From positions 62,001 to 126,000 of the forward strand of contig NZ_WWER01000001.1 of the NCBI RefSeq assembly GCF_009857885.1: DNA of 64,000 nucleotides, given 5' to 3'. This stretch comes from Pusillimonas sp. TS35 (lineage in GTDB: Bacteria > Pseudomonadota > Gammaproteobacteria > Burkholderiales > Burkholderiaceae_B). Both the position numbers and the translations under genes were made by a program. Positions 44,871-55,199 of the stretch are shown here, in pieces (positions within the stretch are counted from its first letter, which is position 1; every line of letters starts with the position of its first letter). A model generated the notes under the pieces. That model saw only the letters and a list, made by a program, of their open reading frames with translations. It was not told the DNA's origin and did no database searches.

Positions 44871-46085
44871 ATGGGTTTCGGACAAGGGCTAAGTGGTTTG
44901 AACGCGGCGGCGCAGTCGCTGGATGTTATTGGCAACAACATCGCCAACTCGGGCACCGTGGGTTTCAAGTCGGCTACGGCCAGTTTCGCCGACGTGTATG
45001 CCAGCTCGCGCGTAGGCCTGGGCACCCAGGTTGCGGGCATCAACCAGCGTTTCACCATCGGTACCATCACAGGCACCGGCAACCAATTCGATATGGCTAT
45101 TGACGGCGGCCGCGGGATGTTCCGTGTGCAGGATCCGAGCGGCAGTATTTTCTACACCCGCAACGGCCAATTCCATGCCAACAAAGACAACTACATCGTC
45201 AACGCCCAAGGCCAGCGGCTCACCGGCTATCCCGTAGGCTCCACCGACCCGGCGCCTGTCATGGTGCCGGCCGGAAACATCGCCCCCAAGGCCACCACCA
45301 GCATTACATCGGTGCTCAACCTTGACGCCAATGCGGCGCCGATACCGGCCACCCCCGCATTCGACCCAAACAACGCTGAAACCTACAACAACACCTTCCC
45401 GATCAACGTCTACGACAGCTTGGGCAACGCACACCAGTTGACGCAGTACTTCGTCAAGCGTCAGGGGGCGGCAGGTGATACCGACAGCAAGTGGGACGTT
45501 TACTATCGCCTTGACGGAAATGCCTTGAACGCCCCCGCCGCCGCCACGCAGATGATATTCGATGCTGGCGGCCGGCTCACGGCGCCCGCAGGCGGCGTGG
45601 CACTGCAGGCCACCGGGGTGGGCGGTGTAAATTCGCCCGCCGCCGACTTGAACATCAACGTCAACTACGGCGGCTCCACCCAGTTTGGGGGCGACTTCAC
45701 CTATACCTTCAACCAGGACGGGTACAAGACGGGCGAGTATGCCAGCATGTCGATCGCGGCGGACGGTGCGATCGTAGCCAGCTACACCAATGGCCAAACC
45801 CAGACGTTGGGGTCGCTGGTGCTGGCACACTTTGCCAACCTGCAGGGCCTGCAGCCCGTGGGCGGCAATGCCTGGGCTGAAACATCAGAATCGGGCCAAC
45901 CCATCCTGGGCCGTCCGGGTTCTAACGGCATGGCCGCCATCAAAGGCCAGGCGGTGGAAGAGTCCAACGTTGACATGAGCCAGGAGCTGGTCAACATGAT
46001 CATCGCGCAACGCACCTACCAAGCCAACGCGCAGACGATCAAGACGCAGGATCAGGTGCTGCAGACCCTGATCAACATGCGTTAG
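44871..46085 (+). CDS. flgE: Flagellar hook protein FlgE
   Basis: FlgE polymerises into the hook. It has 404 residues, close to enteric FlgE. N-terminal signature: GQGLSGLNAAAQSLDVIGNN and IANSGTVGFKSATASFADVY. C-terminal signature: EESNVDMSQELVNMIIAQRT and YQANAQTIKTQDQVLQTLIN. AGGAAACGAGG precedes the start. It is co-transcribed with flgF (9 bp gap). Confidence 0.97.
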   Translation: MGFGQGLSGLNAAAQSLDVIGNNIANSGTVGFKSATASFADVYASSRVGLGTQVAGINQRFTIGTITGTGNQFDMAIDGGRGMFRVQDPSGSIFYTRNGQFHANKDNYIVNAQGQRLTGYPVGSTDPAPVMVPAGNIAPKATTSITSVLNLDANAAPIPATPAFDPNNAETYNNTFPINVYDSLGNAHQLTQYFVKRQGAAGDTDSKWDVYYRLDGNALNAPAAATQMIFDAGGRLTAPAGGVALQATGVGGVNSPAADLNINVNYGGSTQFGGDFTYTFNQDGYKTGEYASMSIAADGAIVASYTNGQTQTLGSLVLAHFANLQGLQPVGGNAWAETSESGQPILGRPGSNGMAAIKGQAVEESNVDMSQELVNMIIAQRTYQANAQTIKTQDQVLQTLINMR

Positions 46086-46094
46086 GCCTGACTC

Positions 46095-46838
46095 ATGGAT
46101 CGTCTCGTCTACACCGCCGCCAATGGCGCGGCGCGTATCCTGGAACAACAGGCTGTCATCAGCAACAACCTGGCCAACGTCAATACCACGGGTTTTCGCG
46201 AGCAACTCGCGATCTACCGTTCTGTGCCAGTCAATGGTGAGGTTGGTTTGCCCACCCGGGTCAGCACAGTGGCATCCTCGCCCGGCAGCAAGATGGGGCA
46301 GGGCACGATGGTGGAAACCGGCGCGGCGCTTGATGCCGCCATTACCGGTGAAGGTTGGTTTGCCGTCCAGACCTTCAATGGTGAAGCCTATACCCGCGCC
46401 GGTGATTTTTCCGTCAACAACCAGGGGCTGCTGGTCAACATGCTGGGCATGCCTGTGTTGTCGGAGGATGGGGCGCCCGTTGAGATTCCCGATCGCGGCG
46501 CCGTGACGTTTTCCGGTGACGGCCAGATTACTGTGCTGGGCGCAGGCGACAACCCCAACGATGTGCAAGTGATTGGCCGGCTCAAGCTGGTCAACCCGCC
46601 GGTGGCAGAGATGACACGCGGCGACGACGGGTTGTATCGCGTGGCTGGCGGCCAAGCGGCACAGTCGGATCCGCAGGTGCGCATGGTGGCGGGCTTTGTC
46701 GAAAAAAGCAACGTCAACGCCGCTGAGGCCATGGTGGGCATGATTGCCAATGCCCGACGGTTTGAAATGCAGATGAAGATGATCCAGGACGCCAGCGCCA
46801 ATGCCGAGCGCGCCAACTCGATTCTGTCTACCTCGTGA
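46095..46838 (+). CDS. flgF: Flagellar proximal rod protein FlgF
   Basis: FlgF is a proximal rod subunit. It has 247 residues. It starts MDRLVYTAANGAARILEQQA then [19 protein letters not shown]. The C-terminal part carries VEKSNVNAAEAMVGMIANAR. It is homologous to FlgG next door. A gap of 47 bp separates it from flgG. Confidence 0.96.
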   Translation: MDRLVYTAANGAARILEQQAVISNNLANVNTTGFREQLAIYRSVPVNGEVGLPTRVSTVASSPGSKMGQGTMVETGAALDAAITGEGWFAVQTFNGEAYTRAGDFSVNNQGLLVNMLGMPVLSEDGAPVEIPDRGAVTFSGDGQITVLGAGDNPNDVQVIGRLKLVNPPVAEMTRGDDGLYRVAGGQAAQSDPQVRMVAGFVEKSNVNAAEAMVGMIANARRFEMQMKMIQDASANAERANSILSTS

Positions 46839-46885
46839 TGAACATCAGACGCGCCGGCGCGCCGGCTGTGTCAAGGACATAAAAA

Positions 46886-47671
46886 ATGATACGTTCCCTG
46901 TGGATTGCAAAAACCGGTCTGGAGTCGCAGCAGACCAATATGGATGTCATTTCCAACAACCTGGCCAACGTCAATACGACGGGTTTCAAGCGCGGCCGCG
47001 CCGTATTCGAAGACCTGATGTACCAAACCATCCGCCAGCCCGGCGCGCAAGTGGGTGCGGCCAATCAGCTGCCTTCGGGCTTACAGATCGGTACCGGCGT
47101 GCGGACGGTTGCAACCGAGCGCATCCACTCGCAGGGCAACCTGAAAGACACCGGTAACTCGATGGATATCGCCATACAGGGCCGAGGCTTTCTGCAGGTC
47201 GAAATGCCCGACGGTACATTCGCCTATACGCGCGACGGCAGCCTGCAGGTCGACCAGAATGGCCAGCTTGTCACTGCTGGCGGCTATCCGGTTCAACCGC
47301 CGATCAACATCCCCGAGAACGCACTGAGCATTACCATAGCGCGCGACGGCACCGTGTCGGTTACTCAGCCGGGCGCTACCGGTACAAATGTCGAGGTGGG
47401 CCAGCTGCAGTTGTCCACATTCATCAATCCGGCCGGCTTGCAGAGCGCTGGCGAAAATCTCTATGTCGAGACCGATGCGTCTGGCCCCGCGGCGTTTGCG
47501 CAGCCAGGTCTGGACGGTGCCGGCCTGGTCCTGCAACAGTACACGGAAACCTCCAACGTCAATGTGGCCGAAGAACTGGTCAACATGATCACCACACAGC
47601 GGGCCTACGAGATGAACAGCAAGGCCGTGCAGACTTCGGACCAGATGCTGGCCCGACTGACGCAGCTTTGA
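46886..47671 (+). CDS. flgG: Flagellar distal rod protein FlgG
   Basis: FlgG forms the distal rod. It has 261 residues, the standard length. Signatures are [20 protein letters not shown] and [20 protein letters not shown], with [20 protein letters not shown] and [20 protein letters not shown] at the end. flgH follows after 40 bp. Confidence 0.97.
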   Translation: MIRSLWIAKTGLESQQTNMDVISNNLANVNTTGFKRGRAVFEDLMYQTIRQPGAQVGAANQLPSGLQIGTGVRTVATERIHSQGNLKDTGNSMDIAIQGRGFLQVEMPDGTFAYTRDGSLQVDQNGQLVTAGGYPVQPPINIPENALSITIARDGTVSVTQPGATGTNVEVGQLQLSTFINPAGLQSAGENLYVETDASGPAAFAQPGLDGAGLVLQQYTETSNVNVAEELVNMITTQRAYEMNSKAVQTSDQMLARLTQL

Positions 47672-47711
47672 TGAGCGCGCTCGCGTCCTGCCTGCCCTGA
47701 CTGCCATCACC

Positions 47712-48398
47712 ATGTTTCTGCGTATTTTCCGAATTCTTGTCCTGACGCTGGCCGGCGTACTCTGCGGCTGTGCCCTGATTCCGCCCGATCCCGTGGTCAC
47801 GGGCCCTCTGACGGCGCAACCGCCGCTGCCGGGCCTGCCACCCGCCGAGCCCAACGGTGCCATCTATCAACCTACGGCATACGGCAGCTACCCGTTGTTC
47901 GAAGACCGTCGTCCGCGCAATGTTGGCGATATCGTCACTGTCATCATTCAAGAAAAGACCAACGCCGCCAAAAACGTGCAGACCTCGACCGATCGCAACG
48001 GCAAGGCCGGCTTCGGCGTTGAGGTGTCGCCGAACGTGGTGCCTGATGAACTCGCGCTCAGACAGCAGTTCGATATGGAAGGCAAGAACCAGGCTTCGGG
48101 GAAGGGATCCAGCAGGGCGGATAATAAGTTTGAAGGAACCATCACGACAACGGTTGTGGGCGTGCTGCCCAACGGCAACCTGCAGATCGCGGGCGACAAA
48201 CAAATCGCCATCAATCGCGGCAGCGAACATATCCGCTTTTCGGGCGTGGTGGATCCGCGTTCCGTGACAGGCAGCAATACTGTTCTGTCCACCCAGGTGG
48301 CGGATGCCCGCATCGAGTTCCGCAGCAAAGGCACGATGGATGAAGTCCAGAACATGGGCTGGCTGCAGCGCTTCTTCCTGAATATTTCCCCCTTCTGA
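47712..48398 (+). CDS. flgH: Flagellar L-ring lipoprotein FlgH
   Basis: FlgH forms the outer-membrane L ring. It has 228 residues. The lipoprotein signal ends in the lipobox VLCGCAL (Cys about residue 18-20). Family motifs are [20 protein letters not shown] and [19 protein letters not shown], and [20 protein letters not shown] and [19 protein letters not shown] in the second half. flgI starts 1 bp after the stop. Confidence 0.96.
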   Translation: MFLRIFRILVLTLAGVLCGCALIPPDPVVTGPLTAQPPLPGLPPAEPNGAIYQPTAYGSYPLFEDRRPRNVGDIVTVIIQEKTNAAKNVQTSTDRNGKAGFGVEVSPNVVPDELALRQQFDMEGKNQASGKGSSRADNKFEGTITTTVVGVLPNGNLQIAGDKQIAINRGSEHIRFSGVVDPRSVTGSNTVLSTQVADARIEFRSKGTMDEVQNMGWLQRFFLNISPF

Positions 48399-48399
48399 C

Positions 48400-49551
48400 A
48401 TGAACCTCGTTCTTCTTCGCTCCATACACTGCCGCCCGTCATTGCCTTGGGTGCGTATTGCGGTGGCCACCTTGTTCGGGCTGGTGCTTGCGTGTGGCAC
48501 TGCGCAGGCAGAGCGCATCAAGGATCTGGCTAGCATTCAGGGCGTGCGCGACAACCAGCTTATTGGCTACGGCCTGGTGGTCGGCCTCGATGGCAGCGGC
48601 GACCAAGTACGCCAGACGCCATTCACGCAGCAGAGCCTGACCAATATGCTGTCGCAACTGGGGATCACCGTGCCCCAGGGCAGCAATATGCAGCTCAAGA
48701 ACGTTGCTGCTGTGATGGTTACCACCACACTGCCGGCGTTCGCGCAGCCCGGCCAGTCGCTGGATGTCGTGGTGTCGTCAATGGGCAATGCCAAGAGTCT
48801 GCGCGGTGGTACGTTGCTCATGACACCGCTCAAGGGCGCCAACGGCCAAGTCTATGCGCTCGCCCAGGGCAATCTGCTGGTGGGCGGCGCGGGCGCACAA
48901 GCCGGCGGTTCCAGCGTGCAGGTAAATCAGCTCAATGGCGGCATCATTCCGGGCGGCGCCATTGTTGAACGGGGCGTGCCCACGATGTATGCGCGCGATG
49001 GCGTCATCCGGCTGGAGCTCAACAACACCGATTTTGGCACTGCGCAGAATGTCGTCGCGGCGCTGAACCGCCAGTTCGGCGGTGGGGTCGCGCAGGCGCA
49101 GGATGGCCGCGTGATTCGGCTGCAGGGTCCACGGGACCCATCCGCGCAAACAGCGTTCCTGTCGCAGGTGGAGAATTTGCAGGTCAAGCTGCCCCCGGCG
49201 CGCGCCAAAGTGATCGTCAATGCCCGCACTGGATCGGTGGTCATGAATCGTACCGTCACCATCGAAGAGGCCGCTATTGCGTATGGAAATCTGTCGGTTG
49301 TCATCAGTCGGGATGCGCAGGTCAGCCAGCCTGACACGCCTTTTGCAGGCGGCCAGACCGTGGTCACGGAGAGTACGCAAATCGAGATGCGCAGCGAGCG
49401 CGGTGGCCTGCAGCGGGTGCGCACCAGCGCCAACCTGGCGGACGTCGTGCGTGCGCTCAACTCACTGGGCGCGACGCCTCAGGACCTGCTGTCCATCCTG
49501 CAAAACCTGAAGGCTGCCGGCGCGCTGCGCGCGGATCTCGAGGTTATCTAG
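48400..49551 (+). CDS. flgI: Flagellar P-ring protein FlgI
   Basis: FlgI forms the P ring in the peptidoglycan layer. It has 383 residues with a signal peptide cleaved after GTAQA. The mature part begins [20 protein letters not shown] and [39 protein letters not shown] and [20 protein letters not shown] are further family marks. It is followed by flgJ after 8 bp. Confidence 0.97.
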   Translation: MNLVLLRSIHCRPSLPWVRIAVATLFGLVLACGTAQAERIKDLASIQGVRDNQLIGYGLVVGLDGSGDQVRQTPFTQQSLTNMLSQLGITVPQGSNMQLKNVAAVMVTTTLPAFAQPGQSLDVVVSSMGNAKSLRGGTLLMTPLKGANGQVYALAQGNLLVGGAGAQAGGSSVQVNQLNGGIIPGGAIVERGVPTMYARDGVIRLELNNTDFGTAQNVVAALNRQFGGGVAQAQDGRVIRLQGPRDPSAQTAFLSQVENLQVKLPPARAKVIVNARTGSVVMNRTVTIEEAAIAYGNLSVVISRDAQVSQPDTPFAGGQTVVTESTQIEMRSERGGLQRVRTSANLADVVRALNSLGATPQDLLSILQNLKAAGALRADLEVI

Positions 49552-49559
49552 GAGGGGCC

Positions 49560-50558
49560 ATGGGCTTTGTTCGTTATATTCCGCGCCCTGGCGAAGGCGC
49601 CGGCTCTACGCTTGATTTCAGCGGCCTGAATGCGCTCAGGCGCGGCCTGAAGGCGGGCGGCAACACGCCGGCCGCCGAGCGCGAGATTGCACAGCAGTTC
49701 GAGGCATTGTTCATCCAGCAGATGCTTAAGCAGGCGCGCAGCGCTGACGGCATGGGAACGCTGCTGGACAGCCAGCAGACCCGGCTGGCGCAGAGTATGA
49801 GCGACGAGCAAATGGCGCTTCAGCTATCGGAGAAAGGTATAGGCTTGGCCGAGGCACTGCTGGCGCAGATCCGCAGTGCGGGTTCGTCGGTTGATGATGC
49901 ACAGTTGGGTGCGCAAGCCCCGGAGCTGGCGGCATCGCGGCTGCCCGGCCTGCGCTCGCGCATGCCCGACGAACGTAGCTATGAGGCGTCGTCCATCACC
50001 ACTCTGCTCGAGAAGCTGACGGGCGGCTTGGTTCGGCGCGACTCGATCGCCGGCCGAGCCATATCGGCCATAGAGGGCGCGCCTAAGCATATCCGTGATT
50101 TCGTAGCCAGCCTTGGCGATGCCGCGCGCACGGCGGCACGCGAAAGCGGCCTGCCCGAGAAGCTCGTGCTCAGCCAAGCGGCATTGGAATCCGGCTGGGG
50201 CAAGCGCGAGATCCGCGGCGAAGATGGTGCCAGCAGCTACAACCTCTTCGGCATCAAGGCCGGTGCGAGCTGGAAGGGCAAGGTGGTGCACGTGATGACG
50301 ACGGAGTACGAGAATGGCGTGCCGCGCAAGCTGATGCAGCCTTTCCGTGCCTACGATTCGTATGCCGAGTCTTTCGCCGATTATGCGCGGCTGATTACGC
50401 AGAGCACACGCTACAGCGCCGTAACTGATGCAGGTTCCGCTGAAGAAGCTGCGCGCCGGATCCAGGAAGCCGGCTATGCCACTGATCCGGCGTATGCCGA
50501 AAAGCTGATTTCCATCATGAGCTACTTCGACCATGGGACCCGCACACATCGTACATAA
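49560..50558 (+). CDS. flgJ: Flagellar rod cap / peptidoglycan hydrolase FlgJ
   Basis: FlgJ has two jobs: its N-terminal domain caps the growing rod and its C-terminal domain opens the peptidoglycan. It has 332 residues and both parts are present, as in beta- and gammaproteobacteria. The N-terminal region has EIAQQFEALFIQQMLKQARS. The GH73 glucosaminidase domain has the catalytic Glu region ARESGLPEKLVLSQAALESG and WGKREI. A strong site AGGAGGGG precedes the ATG. Confidence 0.96.
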   Translation: MGFVRYIPRPGEGAGSTLDFSGLNALRRGLKAGGNTPAAEREIAQQFEALFIQQMLKQARSADGMGTLLDSQQTRLAQSMSDEQMALQLSEKGIGLAEALLAQIRSAGSSVDDAQLGAQAPELAASRLPGLRSRMPDERSYEASSITTLLEKLTGGLVRRDSIAGRAISAIEGAPKHIRDFVASLGDAARTAARESGLPEKLVLSQAALESGWGKREIRGEDGASSYNLFGIKAGASWKGKVVHVMTTEYENGVPRKLMQPFRAYDSYAESFADYARLITQSTRYSAVTDAGSAEEAARRIQEAGYATDPAYAEKLISIMSYFDHGTRTHRT

Positions 50559-50601
50559 GGTACATAAGGGTCGTCGCACTGCCATAGACGCTGCGGCACC
50601 C

Positions 50602-50628
50602 TAAATTCCAGGCCCGATGTGCCGTAAA
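50602..50628 (+). promoter_or_regulatory. Sigma-28 (FliA) promoter of flgKL
   Basis: TAAA (50602-50605), 15-bp spacer, GCCGTAAA (50621-50628). The match to TAAA-N15-GCCGATAA is 10 of 12 at exact spacing. Transcription would start near 50635, about 58 bases before flgK. It makes flgK, flgL and perhaps mcp2 late genes. Confidence 0.85.
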
Positions 50629-50692
50629 GCCTCATGTAATGATTTAACGCGCGGTGGGCCCAGGTCTGTCGCGGTTTGGAGCTGAAGCCCCC

Positions 50693-52333
50693 ATGAATTT
50701 AGCCAATCTTGGCCTGTCCGGCCTAAATGTCGCGCAAAACCGCCTGCAGACCGTGGGCCACAATATCAATAACGCGGCAACCGAGGGGTATAACCGTCAA
50801 TCGGTACTCGTCTCCACAGCGGGGGCTACCGCCACGGCTGCCGGCTATATCGGCCGGGGCGTGCAGGCGGTTACGGTGCAACGCGCCTACGACGGCTTCC
50901 TGTTCCGGCAACTGACGCGCGCGCAGACTGAGGGCGCTCGCATCGCGGCCTACGGCAACGAGATCACGCAGATCAACAACCTGTTGGCCGATCGTACCGT
51001 CGGCATCACGCCCGCGCTGCAGAAGTTTTTCGACGGTATCCAGGCTGTGGCGTCGGCTCCCGCCGACAGCGCCGCGCGACAGGAGCTGTTGGGCCGGGCC
51101 GCCAGCTTGGCCAGCCAGATCAACGACACTAACGCTTTTCTCGACGAACAGCGCAACAACGTCAATACACAGATCACCACGGTGGTCACACAGATCAATA
51201 GCTACGCCGAGCGCATTCGCGACCTGAACCAGCAAATCGTCAATGCCAAGGCTTCGGCGTCGAATCACGCGCCGAACGACTTGCTCGACCAGCGTGACCA
51301 GCTTGTTTCCGAGCTGGGGCAGCTTGTGGGCGTCAATGCCGTCGAGCAGGACGGTGTGATCAGTCTCACGATCGGCAATGGCCAACTGCTGCTGGGGGGC
51401 GATACGGTATTCCCGCTCAGCGCCCAGCCGTCACAGGCGGATCCCGCCCGCGTAATCGTGGCCTATAGCGTGCCCGCAACAGGTGGCGGCACGCTACAGG
51501 TAGAAATGCCCGAGCACCGTGTGCAGGGCGGCAAGCTGGGAGGGCTGGTGGCTTACCGGCGCGAAGCGCTTGATGCGGTGCAGAACGACTTGGGTCGGTT
51601 GGCGGTGGGTGTCGCCACCGCGGTTAACGCGCAGCATGCACAGGGTGTCGATCTATCCGGCACGGCCGGCCAGGTATTTTTCTCGCTGAGGCCCATTACG
51701 CCCATTCCGGCGCAGGGCAACAGCGGAACGGGCGGCTTGACAGCCGTATTCAGCAGCGCCAATCAACTGACCGCCCAGGATTACTCCATTGAGCGCACCG
51801 CAACCGGCTTTACCGTCACCAGCGTCCCGGGCGGTACGGTGACCGCCATTACCGGCGACACAGGTGTCGTGGATGGCGTGGAGTTTACCTTTGACAGCAC
51901 GACCCCCGTGGGCGAGAGCTGGCTGGTGCAACCCACGCGCTCGGCTGCTGCGGGCTTCTCGCTGGCATTGACCGACCCGGCGACTATCGCGGCAGCGGCA
52001 GTCGGTGCCGGCACAGCCAACGGCGACAACGCCCTGGCCATGGCCAGGCTGCAAACCGGCAAGCTGCTGGGCAATAACTCCATGAGCCTGAACGAAGCCT
52101 TCTCGCAGATCGTCAACAAGGTCGGCGTGCTGACTCAGCAGAACACCACGGAAGCCAAAGCGCAGAAGACCCTGATCGAGCAGAATTATGCCGCGCAGCA
52201 GGCAGTGTCGGGGGTGAATCTGAACGAAGAATACGTGAGCCTGCAGCGTTACCAGGAGCAGTACCAGGCAGCGGCGCGGCTGATCGACGTCAGCAGCACG
52301 CTGTTCGACACGTTGCTGGGTATGCGCAACTAA
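50693..52333 (+). CDS. flgK: Flagellar hook-associated protein 1 FlgK
   Basis: FlgK is the first hook-filament junction protein. It has 546 residues, like enteric FlgK (547). The N-terminal signature is NLGLSGLNVAQNRLQTVGHN and INNAATEGYNRQSVLV; the C-terminal signature is GVNLNEEYVSLQRYQEQYQA followed by AARLIDVSSTLFDTLLGMRN. I preferred the ATG at 50693 to an in-frame upstream start because the conserved N-terminus begins there. FlgN is its chaperone. Confidence 0.96.
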   Translation: MNLANLGLSGLNVAQNRLQTVGHNINNAATEGYNRQSVLVSTAGATATAAGYIGRGVQAVTVQRAYDGFLFRQLTRAQTEGARIAAYGNEITQINNLLADRTVGITPALQKFFDGIQAVASAPADSAARQELLGRAASLASQINDTNAFLDEQRNNVNTQITTVVTQINSYAERIRDLNQQIVNAKASASNHAPNDLLDQRDQLVSELGQLVGVNAVEQDGVISLTIGNGQLLLGGDTVFPLSAQPSQADPARVIVAYSVPATGGGTLQVEMPEHRVQGGKLGGLVAYRREALDAVQNDLGRLAVGVATAVNAQHAQGVDLSGTAGQVFFSLRPITPIPAQGNSGTGGLTAVFSSANQLTAQDYSIERTATGFTVTSVPGGTVTAITGDTGVVDGVEFTFDSTTPVGESWLVQPTRSAAAGFSLALTDPATIAAAAVGAGTANGDNALAMARLQTGKLLGNNSMSLNEAFSQIVNKVGVLTQQNTTEAKAQKTLIEQNYAAQQAVSGVNLNEEYVSLQRYQEQYQAAARLIDVSSTLFDTLLGMRN

Positions 52334-52400
52334 GCCGTATTCAGTCCGCGCCATAAGCGCGTGCGCCTTACGTCAATGATTGTTTAACGGGTTTTCCATC

Positions 52401-53636
52401 ATGCGCATCAGCTCTACTCAGTTTTATCAAACCGGCCTGTTCGCTATAAATTCGCAACAGTCCGAAGTCGTGCATCTGTATAAGCAGCTGGGCAGCGGCA
52501 AGCGTATGGTCACGCCAGCGGATGATCCCTTGGCCGCCGCGCAGGCCATCAATCTCAGCCAGTCCAAGTCGCTCAGTCAACGCTATGCGGACAACCGGTC
52601 CGTGGCCAAGCAGAACCTGGGGGTGGAAGAAAATACGCTCTCATCGGTTACCACGCTGCTGCAGGACATCAAGACGCGCCTGGTCGAGGCCGGTAATGGC
52701 ACCATGTCCAACGAAGACCGCGCCACGCTAGCCAATGTGCTGCGCAATGCCCGCACCAGCTTGCTTGGCCTGGCCAATGCCACGGACGGCAACGGGCAAT
52801 ACCTGTTTTCGGGTTCGCGCGGCGAAGTAGAGCCTTTTCAAGAAACCGGCGCAGGCGTCGTTTACAACGGTGATGCCCTGCAGCGCAATATTCAGGCCGA
52901 TCAAACGCGTCTGATTCCGGGCAGCGATACGGGAACCGACGTATTCAACCGCGCAGCGCCCGGCACCAGCAGCTATCTCACGCGCGCGGGCGCTGCCAAC
53001 GGGGGTACGGGTGTAGTCGGCAAGCCGCTCATTGAGAACCCGGCTGGCACGGGTATCGGCAGTACGTTCAGCCTTACCTTCACTGCTGCGCAGACCTTTG
53101 ACGTAATTGTGACTGCGCCTGACGGCACCACCCAAACATATAACGGCATTGCTTACGACGCGGCCAGCGGCAGAGTTTCGCTGCCGGGCGGCATCCAGAT
53201 TTCGGTGACAGGCGCGCCACAGGCTGGCGACACATTCGTGGCCGAGCCGGCGGCAGGTGCGGGCGCCGATCTCAATATATTTGACACCTTGGAAGGCATG
53301 ATCGCCGCGCTTCAGCTCAACGTTCAGGATAACGCCGTCGAGACGGCGCAGTTCCAGAATGCCCTGGGGGCTACCATCCAGCGTGTCGATGTCTCTTACA
53401 ACAACGTGCTCACCGTGCGTGCTTCCGTGGGCGCCCGCCTGAATGAGCTGGACGCGCTCGACGCCAACGGCAGCCAGCGTACGCTGGGTTACACCGCCCA
53501 GTTGTCCGGGTTGGAAGACCTGGATTATTACGCGGCCTCCACTAATCTCCAGCTGCGTCTGTCCGCACTCGAAGCGGCGTCGTTGGCTTTCCAGAAGATC
53601 CAGGCAACCAGCCTGTTCAATATCAAATCGAGCTGA
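52401..53636 (+). CDS. flgL: Flagellar hook-associated protein 3 FlgL
   Basis: FlgL is the second junction protein. It has 411 residues, longer than enteric FlgL (317) because of a larger central variable domain. It begins [20 protein letters not shown] and continues [20 protein letters not shown]; it ends with AALSALEA-like helical [23 protein letters not shown]. The ATG at 52401 gives the conserved start. mcp2 starts 2 bp after the stop. Confidence 0.95.
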   Translation: MRISSTQFYQTGLFAINSQQSEVVHLYKQLGSGKRMVTPADDPLAAAQAINLSQSKSLSQRYADNRSVAKQNLGVEENTLSSVTTLLQDIKTRLVEAGNGTMSNEDRATLANVLRNARTSLLGLANATDGNGQYLFSGSRGEVEPFQETGAGVVYNGDALQRNIQADQTRLIPGSDTGTDVFNRAAPGTSSYLTRAGAANGGTGVVGKPLIENPAGTGIGSTFSLTFTAAQTFDVIVTAPDGTTQTYNGIAYDAASGRVSLPGGIQISVTGAPQAGDTFVAEPAAGAGADLNIFDTLEGMIAALQLNVQDNAVETAQFQNALGATIQRVDVSYNNVLTVRASVGARLNELDALDANGSQRTLGYTAQLSGLEDLDYYAASTNLQLRLSALEAASLAFQKIQATSLFNIKSS

Positions 53637-53638
53637 AA

Positions 53639-55102
53639 ATGAGCGTTTCGAACCTGCAACTCAGAAGTAGTCTGCCAGCGTTGTTGCTGGTGGTGTTTGC
53701 AGCCGCGGCGGCGGCAGTCGCCGCAGGCTGGTATGCACACGCGCAGGCGGGTGCCGTACTGGTGCAGGCGCTGGGCGAGACGGCGGCCCCTGTTGCCGCG
53801 TTTACCGAGCGCTATGCATGGCTGGACATTGCGTTCCCCCTGCTGCTGCTGCTGGCCATACTGGCGGCAGGCTTTGGCGCTGCACTGGTTGTGCGCGGCG
53901 TGCTGCGTCCGCTGGATATGGTAACGATGCAGTTCGAACGCTTGGCGGGTGGCGATCTTTCCGCACCTGAGGAGGTCGAGGTCGGCAACGAGATAGGCGC
54001 CTTGTCCCAGGCCGTCCGACAACTGCAGGAGAACCTGGCCCGCTCTGTGGTAAGTGTGCGGCGCGGCTTGCATAAGCTGCAGGATGGCGCACAGCAGATC
54101 GTCGACGGCAATACCGAGTTGAGCAGCCGCACCGAAGAGCAGGCGGCAGCGTTGCAGCAAACAGCAGCCAGCATGGAACAGCTTTCCAGCACGGTACGCC
54201 AGAACGCGGACAACGCGCGCCAGGCCAATCAACTGGCGTCGGCCGCTTCGGACGTGGCGCAGCGTGGCGGTGAATCGGTCGGCGAAGTCGTGGTGACCAT
54301 GGATGGCATCTCCGCCAGTTCGCGCAAGATCTCCGATATTGTCGGTGTAATCGACAGTATTGCCTTCCAGACTAATATTCTGGCGCTTAATGCAGCGGTC
54401 GAAGCCGCTCGCGCGGGCGAGCAGGGCAAGGGCTTCGCTGTAGTCGCTTCCGAGGTACGAGCACTGGCACAGCGCAGCGCGCAGGCAGCCAAAGAAATCA
54501 AAGTGCTGATCGAGGATTCCGTCCGCAAGGTGTCCGAAGGGTCGGCGCAGGTCGAACGTGCTGGCGCCACAATGCATGAGATCGTGAATTCGGTTGCCCG
54601 TGTCACCGATATCATGGGCGAAATCTCCGCTGCCACGGCTGAACAGTCCACGGGTATCGACCAGATCAATCGCGCTGTGTCGCAGATGGATCTGGTGATT
54701 CAACAGAATGCGGCGCTGGTGCAGCGCGTTGTTGGCGCCGCCTCGGGCATGCGCGAGCAGGTCACTGGCGTAAACGGTTCTCTGCTCGAGTTCCGCACGC
54801 AGGAGCAACCAGTCATCGATATGCCCGCGCGGGACGTGCCTACCCGCGACGTGCCCATGCGTGATATGCCTGTACGCAAGGCCGCCGCACAGCCTGGGGT
54901 TGAAGAGGCGCGCGCGTCCAAGAGTCCGGCCGCCCTGGGTATAGGGGCTTCCCGTGCTAGCGCTGCTGCCGCGTCTGCCAGGAAGGTCGCAACAGCAAGC
55001 GACACACGCACGGCGCCGACCGCCCAACAGTCGTATGTTATGAAACCGGCCGGACGGGCTGGCAAATCAACGGCAGCGGAGGAGGACTGGGTCGAGTTCT
55101 GA
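53639..55102 (+). CDS. Methyl-accepting chemotaxis protein 2, compact sensor with C-terminal tether
   Basis: This receptor has 487 residues. Helix 1 (about 11-30) and helix 2 (about 62-85) are separated by only about 30 residues, so there is no room for a normal periplasmic ligand domain. HAMP follows, then the signalling hairpin with tip [21 protein letters not shown] tail of about 100 residues has a short repeat ([14 protein letters not shown]) and Ala-rich linker and ends EEDWVEF, fitting the W-x-x-F tether that recruits CheR and CheB. It lies 2 bp after flgL, so it is likely a late gene. It might sense an internal or membrane signal; this is inference. Confidence 0.93.
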   Translation: MSVSNLQLRSSLPALLLVVFAAAAAAVAAGWYAHAQAGAVLVQALGETAAPVAAFTERYAWLDIAFPLLLLLAILAAGFGAALVVRGVLRPLDMVTMQFERLAGGDLSAPEEVEVGNEIGALSQAVRQLQENLARSVVSVRRGLHKLQDGAQQIVDGNTELSSRTEEQAAALQQTAASMEQLSSTVRQNADNARQANQLASAASDVAQRGGESVGEVVVTMDGISASSRKISDIVGVIDSIAFQTNILALNAAVEAARAGEQGKGFAVVASEVRALAQRSAQAAKEIKVLIEDSVRKVSEGSAQVERAGATMHEIVNSVARVTDIMGEISAATAEQSTGIDQINRAVSQMDLVIQQNAALVQRVVGAASGMREQVTGVNGSLLEFRTQEQPVIDMPARDVPTRDVPMRDMPVRKAAAQPGVEEARASKSPAALGIGASRASAAAASARKVATASDTRTAPTAQQSYVMKPAGRAGKSTAAEEDWVEF

Positions 55103-55124
55103 CCAGGGAGCTGCATTTCACTTA

Positions 55125-55166
55125 TGCGGCAAGGAGGGCCGGGCCTTTTTGGGCCCGGTTGCCGCA
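55125..55166 (+). terminator. Large inverted repeat between mcp2 and mcp3
   Basis: TGCGGCAA (55125-55132) pairs with TTGCCGCA (55159-55166), and inside it CCGGGCC (55139-55145) pairs with GGCCCGG (55152-55158). This gives 15 paired bases with a six-base GGAGGG bulge on one side. It lies 23 bp after the mcp2 stop. No T-run follows, so it could terminate, attenuate or protect the upstream mRNA. Confidence 0.65.
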
Positions 55167-55199
55167 CTTGTTATAGCTAAACATCGAACAGGTACAACT

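Noticed and set aside
53528-55027. 499-codon open frame antisense to mcp2
   Set aside because: It mirrors the receptor gene; the product is Arg/Cys/Gly-rich and resembles no protein. The repeated antisense frames in mcp1 and mcp3 show the same shadow effect.
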